Of a stretch of DNA of 36,763 nucleotides, positions 31,031 through 36,763 are shown in pieces. The stretch comes from JAAYZQ01 sp034428935 (GTDB taxonomy: Bacteria > Chloroflexota > Anaerolineae > JAAYZQ01): positions 1 to 36,763 of the forward strand of contig DAOUHB010000107.1 in the NCBI GenBank assembly GCA_034428935.1. The letters are read 5' to 3'. Made by a program: the position numbers and the translations under genes. Below the pieces are notes generated by a model, which was not told the DNA's origin, ran no database searches, and was given only the letters and a program-made list of their open reading frames with translations. The stretch's first letter is position 1. Each line of letters opens with the position of its first letter.

Positions 31031-31046
31031 GCTGCCGGAGGGCAGC
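31031..31046 (+). other. Small hairpin before the first mttB-like gene
   Basis: GCTGCC-GGAG-GGCAGC forms a perfect 6-bp stem with a 4-base loop. It lies 29 bases before the GTG start and is not followed by a U-tract, so it may adjust mRNA stability or translation between gntR and mttB rather than stop transcription. Confidence 0.4.
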
Positions 31047-31075
31047 AAACAAAGCATATGGAGGAGGAATCGCAC

Positions 31076-32515
31076 GTGGGTAGCTTGCTGACCATCAAAG
31101 AACTGCTGTTTGGGAACGACGAGGCGCTGAAAGAGGTCCACCAACGCTCCCTGGAGCTGCTGGAAACCACTGGCGTCCGCTTTTATTCCGACCGCGCCAA
31201 GGAGATCTGGCACGGTGCGGGCGCCAGGGTTGACGGCGACCTGGTCCGCATTCCGGCCGGTATCGTGGAGCCGGCCCTGAAACAGGCCCCGGCGACCTTC
31301 ACGCTGCACGCCCGCGACCCGCGCCATGACCGGATCATCGACGGCCGCCATACCTACTATTCCCAGGACGGCTGCGCGGCCCTGACCCTCGATTTCGAGA
31401 CCGGCGTGCGCCGCGGCTCCACCAAGGCCGACGTGGCGCACATGGCCCTCATCTCCGACTACCTGGAGGCGGTGGACATTGTCAGCCCCACGGTCAGCGC
31501 CCAGGACGTGCCGGCGCTGAGTATCTGCCTCCACGAGCTGGAGGCCTGCTTTCTCAACTCGGGCAAGCACGTCCTCACCGAGTCGGTGACCGATGCGCGC
31601 GAAGCCCGCGGCCAGATCGAGATGGGGGCGGCCATCGCCGGTGGCAGGGAACAACTCCGGGAGCGGCCCATCTTTTCGAACTTTGTGTGCACCATCTCGC
31701 CCCTCACCCAGGATCACGGCGGCATCGAGGCGGCCCTGGAGTTTGCCGCGGCTGGCGTGCCGGTGGGCATGTACCCCATGCCCACCACGGGCGTCACTTC
31801 GCCTGTGACCCTGGCCGGCACCCTGCCCATCATCAATGCCGAGGTTATCAGCGCCCTGGCCCTGTTGCAGATCGCCTCGCCCGGCGCCAAGGTCTTTTAC
31901 TCTGGCGGCCCGGCGACCATCGACCTGCGCACGGGCGCCTACACGGCCACCTCGCCCGAGGCCATCTGGCTACGCACCATGATCGCCAAGATGGCGAGCT
32001 TTTACGGCATTCCTTCCATCGTCGGCGCCGGCGCCACCAGCGCCAAGATACCCGGCGCCCAGGCCGCCTGGGAGAATACCTTCTCCTACGTCTTCCCGGC
32101 CCTGGCCGGCGCCAGCATCCTCTTTGGCCTGGGGCTCCTGGACGGCTCGAACCTGCTGACCTACGAGCAGCTCATCATCGACGCCGAGATCGGGGCCATG
32201 CTCCGGCGCCTGCTGGGCGGCGTCGACTGGACCGACGAGGCCTTTGCCATGGAGCTGACCAAAGAGCTGGGCGCCGGTGGCGTCTACATGGACCAGCAGC
32301 ACACCGTGCGCCAGATGCGCCGGGCCCTGTCCCTGCCCCTCATCAGCGACCGCGACAGCTACGATGAATGGTTCGACAAGGGCCAGCACAACCGCATCGA
32401 GGTCGCTCGCCAAAAGGTGCGCGAGATCCTGGCCAACCACAAGCCACCGGCCCTGCCCGAGGCTACGCAGCTAGAACTGCGCGACATCGTCGCCGCCTAT
32501 TCGCGGCGCAAATAA
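31076..32515 (+). CDS. MttB-superfamily methyltransferase without pyrrolysine (first copy)
   Basis: About 479 residues. LLETTGVRFYSDRAKEIWHGAGARVDGDLVRIP is the usual MttB N-terminal pattern, followed by FTLHARDP, YYSQDGCAALTLDFETGVRR, PMPTTGVTSPVTLAGTL, VFYSGGPATIDLRTGAY and FGLGLLDGSNLLTYEQLIIDAEI. The frame has no in-frame amber codon, so it belongs with the non-Pyl branch (for example MtgB, which demethylates glycine betaine) rather than with trimethylamine MttB. It would move a methyl group from a quaternary amine to a corrinoid protein. The GTG at 31076 is preferred because GGAGGAGG lies 8-15 bases upstream; the ATG at 31058 would put that site inside the gene. The racemase gene follows by 13 bases. 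Confidence 0.88.
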   Translation: MGSLLTIKELLFGNDEALKEVHQRSLELLETTGVRFYSDRAKEIWHGAGARVDGDLVRIPAGIVEPALKQAPATFTLHARDPRHDRIIDGRHTYYSQDGCAALTLDFETGVRRGSTKADVAHMALISDYLEAVDIVSPTVSAQDVPALSICLHELEACFLNSGKHVLTESVTDAREARGQIEMGAAIAGGREQLRERPIFSNFVCTISPLTQDHGGIEAALEFAAAGVPVGMYPMPTTGVTSPVTLAGTLPIINAEVISALALLQIASPGAKVFYSGGPATIDLRTGAYTATSPEAIWLRTMIAKMASFYGIPSIVGAGATSAKIPGAQAAWENTFSYVFPALAGASILFGLGLLDGSNLLTYEQLIIDAEIGAMLRRLLGGVDWTDEAFAMELTKELGAGGVYMDQQHTVRQMRRALSLPLISDRDSYDEWFDKGQHNRIEVARQKVREILANHKPPALPEATQLELRDIVAAYSRRK

Positions 32516-32528
32516 GCCGGCCCGTAGC

Positions 32529-33605
32529 ATGCGCATCGAGGTCGACTGCGAGCGAATTCGGCGCAACACCGAGGCCGTGGCCACGCTGTGCGCCCCCCAG
32601 GGAATCGAGCTGGCGGGGGTGACCAAGGCCTGCTGCGGCCATCCGGCCGTGGCCCGGGCCATGCTGGCCGGCGGCGCCGGCCTTCTGGCCGAGTCGCGCC
32701 TGGACAACGTGCGTCGCCTGCGCAAGGCGGGCATCGACTGCCCCATCCTCATGCTTCGCCTGCCGTCGTTCGACGAGGTTGACGAGGTAGTGCGCCTGAC
32801 CCAGGCCAGCCTGAACTCGCAGGTGGAGACGGTCGGCGCCCTGTCGCGCGCAGCACAGGCCCAGGGCGTGGATCACCGGGTCATCCTCATGGTGGAGGCC
32901 GGCGACCGGCGCGAGGGGGTCATGCCCGAGCGGGTGTTGGAGGTTGCCCGGGCCATGGCCGGCCTGCCCCACATCGAGCTGGCCGGGCTGGGGGTCAACG
33001 TCACCTGCATCGGCGGCGTGCTACCCACCCGGGAGAACACGCAGCTTGCCGTCGACCTGGCCATAGACGTGGAGCGGGCCCTGGGCTTGCGCCTGCCCAC
33101 CATCTCGGCCGGCAACTCGGCCAGCCTGGCACTGCTCTTGCGCGGCGAGATGCCCGCCCGCGCGACCCAACTGCGCGTGGGCGGCGCCATCCTCATCGGC
33201 GAGGTGGACAGCACGGGCGACTGGCCCACGGCCATGCCCCACCAGGACGCCTTTGTGGTCTGGGCGCCCGTCATCGAGGTGGAAACCAAGCCGTCGACGC
33301 CCGAGGGGCCGGTGGCGCCCAACGCCTTTGGCGAGGTTCCCGTGTGGCCCGACAAAGGCCGGCGGCGAAGGGCCATCGTCGCCGCCGGCCGGCAGGACCT
33401 GGTCATCGAGAGCCTGGTGCCGCACCGGCCTGGGGTGATCATCGTCGGCGCCAGCTCCGATCACCTGGTCCTGGACGTCACCGAGGCCGATCCTGCGGTG
33501 CGGCTGGGCGAAGAGCTTGCCTTCCGCCCGCTCTATGGCGCCATCGCCACCGGCATGGCCAGCCGGACGGCCACCCAGGTCATCAAGCCCCACACCGGAG
33601 GATAG
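32529..33605 (+). CDS. Fold-type III PLP-dependent amino-acid racemase-like protein
   Basis: 358 residues. The N-terminal alanine-racemase-type barrel begins MRIEVDCERIRRNTEAV; the PLP lysine is Lys33 in LAGVTKACCGHPAVARAMLAGGA, and LAESRLDNVRRLRKAGI, SLNSQVETVGAL, VILMVEAGDRREGV and NSASLALLL follow. This pattern is closest to the YhfX/ornithine-racemase branch rather than housekeeping Alr, and the protein is somewhat longer than ornithine racemase. Substrate unknown; it must offer a primary amine, so it could act on the fully demethylated amino acid or on an unrelated D/L amino acid. No strong ribosome site precedes the ATG, 13 bases after the mttB-like stop. Confidence 0.75.
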   Translation: MRIEVDCERIRRNTEAVATLCAPQGIELAGVTKACCGHPAVARAMLAGGAGLLAESRLDNVRRLRKAGIDCPILMLRLPSFDEVDEVVRLTQASLNSQVETVGALSRAAQAQGVDHRVILMVEAGDRREGVMPERVLEVARAMAGLPHIELAGLGVNVTCIGGVLPTRENTQLAVDLAIDVERALGLRLPTISAGNSASLALLLRGEMPARATQLRVGGAILIGEVDSTGDWPTAMPHQDAFVVWAPVIEVETKPSTPEGPVAPNAFGEVPVWPDKGRRRRAIVAAGRQDLVIESLVPHRPGVIIVGASSDHLVLDVTEADPAVRLGEELAFRPLYGAIATGMASRTATQVIKPHTGG

Positions 33606-33669
33606 CCTTGCTTACGCTTTTCCAACCCAACCCAACCTATCCACGCCGGTTGTACAGGACGTTTCGTGC

Positions 33670-33675
33670 TACAAT
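33670..33675 (+). promoter_or_regulatory. Possible -10 box for the DUF2892-like gene
   Basis: TACAAT lies 50 bases before the ATG at 33725; the -35 region is poor. The 119 bases between racemase and this gene otherwise show nothing. Confidence 0.35.
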
Positions 33676-33724
33676 GATCTAAACGAAAGGCGTCGTGCCT
33701 GTCGACAAGACTTTGGAGGACGGA

Positions 33725-34018
33725 ATGTCAGAGTATACCACGAATACGCGAGTGAAGTCGGAATGGTCCAAGACCTTGGGGATTAGCGACCTCGAGCGCT
33801 GGCTGGCGGTCCTCGGAGGCGTCGCCCTGATCTGGTTCGGCCTCTCCCGGCGCTCGTTGGGCGGCCTGGGCCTCATGGCCGGCGGTGGCTACCTGGCCTA
33901 CAAGAACGCCACCGGCCGTAACCCGGTCGCCGACGCGCGGCGCCTGGCAGCCAAGTCCGACCTGCCGCACGTTGAAGGCCTGACTTCGGGGCAAGCCCCG
34001 CAGCGCTCTGCCGGCTAA
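33725..34018 (+). CDS. Small DUF2892-like membrane protein
   Basis: 97 residues. The core ISDLERWLAVLGGVALIWFGLSRRS followed by LGGLGLMAGGGYLAYKNATGRNP matches DUF2892-type proteins: two short hydrophobic segments separated by RRSLGG. A soluble tail of about 30 residues follows. Function unknown. The ATG at 33725 has GGAGGA 4 bases upstream; a GTG at 33695 with AAAGG is an alternative that would add ten residues. It probably stands alone, ending before the strong convergent terminator at 34072-34110. Confidence 0.7.
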   Translation: MSEYTTNTRVKSEWSKTLGISDLERWLAVLGGVALIWFGLSRRSLGGLGLMAGGGYLAYKNATGRNPVADARRLAAKSDLPHVEGLTSGQAPQRSAG

Positions 34019-34071
34019 GAACGCTCGCCGAGCCGGCCGAGCCGGCCAGGCCCGAGCGCCTGGCCCCATGC

Positions 34072-34110
34072 AAAAAAGAGGGCTCTCCTGCGCCATTGAA
34101 GGAGAGCCCT
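34072..34110 (-). terminator. Rho-independent terminator of the second mttB-corrinoid operon
   Basis: AGGGCTCTCCT (34079-34089) and AGGAGAGCCCT (34100-34110) form a perfect 11-bp stem with a 10-base loop. On the minus strand it is followed by a run of six T (34077-34072). It lies 42 bases after the stop of the corrinoid-protein gene and may also stop plus-strand transcripts from the DUF2892-like gene, though without a U-tract. Confidence 0.88.
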
Positions 34111-34152
34111 TGCATTGCCCGCACGGCCATCGTGCGGGAAGGTTATGTCACG

Positions 34153-34806
34153 TTAAGCCTGGATACCCATCAGCCTCTTGGCCACCACCGCTGCGTTGGC
34201 CGCGTCCTCGGCAAAACCATCGGCGCCGATGTCGTCGGCCCACGCCTGGGTCACGGGCGAGCCGCCGACCATGACCTTCACCCGCTCCCGCAGCCCGGCC
34301 TCGGACAGGTGCTCGATGACCTCTCGCTGGTGGAGCATGGTGGTCGTCAGCAGCGCCGAGAGGGCCACGATATCGGCGTTGTGCTCCCGCGCCTGGGCCA
34401 CGAACTCGTCGGCCTCCACGTCGATGCCCACATCGTGGACCAGGAAGCCGTTGGCCGACAGCATAGAGCCCACCAGGGCCTTGCCAATCTCATGGATGTC
34501 GCCCTTGACGGTGCCCAGGACGACGGTGCCCAACACCTTGCGCTCCTGGCCCGCGGCCTGTAGCGCCGGCTCCAGGACGGCCAGGGCGGCCTTCATCGCC
34601 TCGCCGCCCAGGATCAGGTCGGGCAAAAAGTACTCGCCCGAGGAATACAGCTCGCCGACCACGTCCATGCCGGGCGTGAACCCCTGGTTGATGGCCTCCA
34701 ATGGGTCGATGCCCGTGTCCAGGGCCTGCTGGGCCAGATCGGCCGCGCTTTCCTCGTCGCCGTCGATGACGGCCTGGGCCATTTTCTTGAACAGCTCTTC
34801 TGTCAT
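34153..34806 (-). CDS. Corrinoid (methyl-carrier) protein of the MttC/MtbC type
   Basis: 217 residues. The helical cap domain (about 1-85) is followed by the cobalamin-binding Rossmann domain with GDIHEIGK (axial His105 of the D-x-H-x-x-G motif), GFLVHDVGIDV, ALSALLTTTM and VKVMVGGSPVT. Such proteins accept a methyl group from an MttB-type enzyme on Co(I) and hand it to a second methyltransferase. It follows the second mttB-like gene by 14 bases and is the only corrinoid protein gene in the window, so it may serve both MttB homologues. Accidental oxidation to Co(II) would need the activation proteins encoded at 16893-18140. Confidence 0.93.
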   Translation of the reverse strand: MTEELFKKMAQAVIDGDEESAADLAQQALDTGIDPLEAINQGFTPGMDVVGELYSSGEYFLPDLILGGEAMKAALAVLEPALQAAGQERKVLGTVVLGTVKGDIHEIGKALVGSMLSANGFLVHDVGIDVEADEFVAQAREHNADIVALSALLTTTMLHQREVIEHLSEAGLRERVKVMVGGSPVTQAWADDIGADGFAEDAANAAVVAKRLMGIQA

Positions 34807-34820
34807 GGGGATCTCCTCCG

Positions 34821-36296
34821 CTACTTGATGCTGCGCTCGGGCAGTTTGTCCAGCCCATTGGCCCGGGCATGGCGCTGGGCGATGGCTTCCAGCTCTTTTA
34901 CCTTTGCCTGGTCGAGGCCCAGGGGCTCCCAGGACGCCATGAGCTCCTGCACCCGGCGGTGTGCCCGGGCGTTGGCATCCAGGGCACCCTTGTCGAACCA
35001 GGTCTGGCGAAAGTCCCGGTCGATGACGTCGGTGGGGATATAGTCCTCGCGACGGAAGTACTTGCGGGTGTGCTTGCTCTTGAGAAAGTTCCCCGCGTGG
35101 CCGATCTCGCGCATTACGTCGAGGGCCAGGGGCTCGGCCGTGTCGTCCACGCCGGCCACCAGGCGCTTGGCCATACCCACGATCTCGGAGTCGATGACCA
35201 GCTTTTCAAAGCTGAAGCAGCTCTCAAAGTCCATCATGCCCGGGCCGGACATCATATTCACCCCGGCAAGGGCCCCCAGGATGGCGCCTGAGGCCGTCTC
35301 CAGCCCCGTCTGCGTGTCGACGATCTTGGTGTCCGACATGCCCAGGTAGGCGTGGGTCGGCAGGCCGCCGGGCTTGATGGCCTTGCCGATCTGCGTGTAA
35401 GTGCAGTCCAGCATCATGGTAGCCATGGCGCCCATGGGCGTTGTGCCGGTGCGCATGTCAAAGGAGGCCGGCGAGCCGCCCCAGACGATGGGGCTGCCGG
35501 CCTTGGCCAACTGGTGGATGGTAATGCCGCTCAAGCACTCGGCGGCGTGCTGCACCGCCGAGCCGATGACCGTCGCCGGACCGGTGGCACCCGTCAACGG
35601 CATGGACACCAACTCCGCCGGCACGCCGGCGCGCGCCGCGTCGATGAGGTTGGCGCAGGTGATGTCGCTCCAGAGCAGGGGCGGCGAGGGGCAAACGTCG
35701 AACACGGCCCGCGGCCTGGCAGCCAGGGCCTCGGCGCTGCCGGCCATGGCCACCAGCAGCTCGTGCATGATCGCAAAGCTTTCGATGGCAAAGGTGCCGG
35801 TTACGATGGGCTTGCGGGCGTTGAGCAGGAGCAGGTAGAGCCGGTACCAGTCGGCCATGCTCTGGGGCACGTCGCCGCAGACGATGGACGTCGCCACGGC
35901 GTCGATCTGGGGCAGGCCATCGGCCACCTTCACATAGTTTTCGCAGTCCACGGTGGTCGGCACGCGAGACTGTTTGGCCCCGTAGTCGGCAATCTCGATG
36001 GCCGCCGACCCGGGATCGTAGTGGATGTCGTCGCCGCCATAATGCACCTTTGGCTCCCCGAAAAAGTCGTAGAGATAGAAGGAGCCTGGCGCCGTCTCGA
36101 CCGCCTTCTCGGCCAGCTCGCGCGGGATGCGGGCCACACGCGACTGCATGTCCACGGACGCGCCGGCGTCGGCCAGGAGACGCAGCCCTTCATCATAGTG
36201 GACCCGCACGCCCGGGTCCCAGAGCAGCTCGTAGGCCTCGTCAATCGCCCGCTTTACCGTGTCGGGCGACAGGAACTCCAACTTCGGTCGAATCAT
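34821..36296 (-). CDS. MttB-superfamily methyltransferase without pyrrolysine (second copy)
   Basis: 491 residues. ELLWDPGVRVHYDEGLRLLADAGASVD is the MttB N-terminal pattern; YLYDFFGEPKVHYGGDDIHYDPGSAA, MPLTGATGPATVIGSAV, SPIVWGGSPASFDMRTGTTPMG and MMSGPGMMDFESCFSFEKLVID follow. There is no in-frame amber codon, so it is a non-pyrrolysine member. It is clearly diverged from the first copy, for example in the N-terminal strands and the C-terminal KYFRREDYIPTDVIDRDFR segment, which suggests a different methylated amine. GGGAGG lies 5 bases before the ATG. It is expressed from the promoter at 36553-36581 through a leader of about 250 nt, or from a closer weak TATATT/TACTAT region. Confidence 0.9.
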   Translation of the reverse strand: MIRPKLEFLSPDTVKRAIDEAYELLWDPGVRVHYDEGLRLLADAGASVDMQSRVARIPRELAEKAVETAPGSFYLYDFFGEPKVHYGGDDIHYDPGSAAIEIADYGAKQSRVPTTVDCENYVKVADGLPQIDAVATSIVCGDVPQSMADWYRLYLLLLNARKPIVTGTFAIESFAIMHELLVAMAGSAEALAARPRAVFDVCPSPPLLWSDITCANLIDAARAGVPAELVSMPLTGATGPATVIGSAVQHAAECLSGITIHQLAKAGSPIVWGGSPASFDMRTGTTPMGAMATMMLDCTYTQIGKAIKPGGLPTHAYLGMSDTKIVDTQTGLETASGAILGALAGVNMMSGPGMMDFESCFSFEKLVIDSEIVGMAKRLVAGVDDTAEPLALDVMREIGHAGNFLKSKHTRKYFRREDYIPTDVIDRDFRQTWFDKGALDANARAHRRVQELMASWEPLGLDQAKVKELEAIAQRHARANGLDKLPERSIK

Positions 36297-36453
36297 GGTT
36301 CCTCCCTGTAAATATAGTAATGGGCAAACAAAGGGACCTGTTGCCTCCGCGGCCCCCGCGTTTGCAGGCTTGCATCGTCGATTCGGTTTTGTACGCGATC
36401 AGGGACACGGAAATGAGCGGCGGCACACGGCCGCCGGCGGTGGGCTAGCGGGG

Positions 36454-36498
36454 TCAGAGACCTGCTTCAAAAAGTGGACGTGGGATCGGAGTCCACAT
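36454..36498 (-). CDS. Possible leader peptide ORF (14 codons)
   Basis: The frame reads MWTPIPRPLFEAGL and is preceded by GGAGGGAGGAG ending 9 bases before the ATG. Three of the first eight codons are proline (CCG, CCA, CCA). Its codons run through the hairpin at 36474-36496 and the U-run, the layout of a translational attenuator. In GC-rich DNA proline codons are common, so the composition alone is weak evidence. Confidence 0.3.
   Translation of the reverse strand: MWTPIPRPLFEAGL
36469..36496 (-). terminator. Possible attenuator hairpin in the second mttB leader
   Basis: On the minus strand, GTGGAC (36496-36491) and GTCCAC (36479-36474) form a 6-bp stem with an 11-base loop, followed by five T (36473-36469). 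It would end a transcript of about 78 nt from the promoter at 36553-36581. An alternative GTGG/CCAC pairing inside the loop could compete with it. Confidence 0.4.
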
Positions 36499-36552
36499 CG
36501 CTCTCGGCTCCTCCCTCCATGGGCTGCCAGGCATGCACTGCCCAGCGCTGAA

Positions 36553-36581
36553 AGTATAGCATACCCGTCCAGGTCTGTCAA
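36553..36581 (-). promoter_or_regulatory. Consensus promoter upstream of the second mttB operon
   Basis: On the minus strand, TTGACA (36581-36576), a 17-base spacer and TATACT (36558-36553), the same hexamers and spacing as the promoter at 468-496. The start would be near 36546, about 250 nt before the ATG at 36296. Confidence 0.75.
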
Positions 36582-36649
36582 AGGCCGCTGGCCGCGAGGC
36601 AGCAATTCTGATTTTGGGGGAGTCGGGAGTTTGAGAGGCGAACCAAGGC

Positions 36650-36763
36650 ATGATCCCGGCAACTTGGATGGCAGAGGCTGCTGCTGCAATCTGGCAAAGC
36701 GGAGTGTATGAGGGTCGCCGCAAGGCGCGAGGGAGCCAAGCAGCGATGATACGTGGGGAAGCA
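36650..36763 (+). CDS. Unrecognised open frame running off the right edge
   Basis: An ATG at 36650 opens a frame of 38 codons with no stop before the window ends. The peptide is Ala-rich near the start and basic later. The ribosome site is weak (AAGG one base before the ATG; GAGAGG further up). It could be the start of a divergent gene or chance; I do not recognise it. Confidence 0.2.
   Translation, partial: MIPATWMAEAAAAIWQSGVYEGRRKARGSQAAMIRGEA

Larger units (their letters stand above)
36297..36763. other. Leader and upstream region of the second mttB operon
   Basis: No recognisable full gene. It holds, on the minus strand, a consensus promoter (36553-36581), a short leader ORF (36454-36498), a terminator-like hairpin (36469-36496), a GC-rich stem CGGCGG/CCGCCG (36418-36436) and an AT-rich patch just before the ATG (36305-36325). 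To the right of the promoter (36582-36763) only a short open plus-strand frame reaching the window edge is seen. Confidence 0.5.

Noticed and set aside
31076..36296. Pyrrolysine-containing trimethylamine methyltransferases
   Set aside because: Neither MttB-family frame contains an in-frame TAG, so they belong to the non-pyrrolysine branch.
1..36763. CRISPR arrays, tRNA or rRNA genes, insertion sequences
   Set aside because: No regularly spaced repeats, no cloverleaf with a T-loop motif, no rRNA core sequence and no transposase were seen on either strand.

Overview
The window reads as chromosomal DNA of a GC-rich bacterium, most likely a Chloroflexota member (Anaerolineae/Caldilineae-like). 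I base this on gene content, not on a marker: several MttB-family methyltransferases with a corrinoid protein, a small B12-type activation protein, long glycan operons of very hydrophobic proteins, a ParB/sulfiredoxin-fold protein and a DUF4013 protein. No rRNA, tRNA, CRISPR array or insertion sequence was seen. Gene density is high, many starts are GTG or TTG, and ATGA stop/start overlaps are common.

Left edge (1-828). The first 45 codons of a tyrosine recombinase run out of the window. About 690 bases without a convincing gene follow. They hold a consensus promoter (468-496, minus) whose transcript would have a leader of about 320 nt before the recombinase.

Cell-envelope glycan operon (829-16372, minus). 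Twelve tightly packed genes lie behind a TTGCCG-17-TATAAT promoter. In order of transcription they encode a G5/beta-propeller lipoprotein, a fusion of a glycoside-hydrolase-like domain with an O-antigen-ligase-like membrane domain, a UDP-glucuronate-decarboxylase-type epimerase, a second O-antigen-ligase-like protein, a GtrA-like protein, a GT4 glycosyltransferase, a DUF3592 protein, a GT39-type membrane glycosyltransferase, a ChlI-like AAA+ ATPase, an unknown membrane protein, a DUF457/YdjM-like membrane protein with a long C-terminal domain, and an anchored alpha/beta hydrolase.

B12-activation operon (16417-18341, minus). A perfect promoter drives a methionine-synthase-activation-like protein, a 4Fe-4S protein and a thioredoxin-type ArsC. 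Divergent from it (18374-21554, plus) are an unknown protein with an almost leaderless transcript, a LuxR-type regulator with a degenerate receiver, and two cytoplasmic HtrA-like serine proteases.

Central part (21565-30036). This holds tilS, a saccharopine-dehydrogenase-like gene, a divergent ABC exporter, and a minus-strand group of photolyase, ParB-like protein, receiver-only protein (Asp to Glu at the phosphorylation site) and DUF4013 membrane protein.

Corrinoid methyltransferase region (30174-36581). A GntR/FCD regulator, an MttB homologue and a fold-type-III PLP racemase run rightward from a promoter whose -10 box is covered by a perfect 17-bp palindrome. A second MttB homologue and its corrinoid protein run leftward from a consensus promoter with a possible attenuator. 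Neither MttB frame contains an in-frame amber codon, so these are the non-pyrrolysine type that demethylates quaternary amines such as glycine, proline or carnitine betaines. With the B12-activation operon this gives most of a methyl-transfer pathway, but no methylcobamide:tetrahydrofolate methyltransferase lies in the window. This region and the glycoside-hydrolase-like/ligase fusion are the best candidates for undescribed biology.
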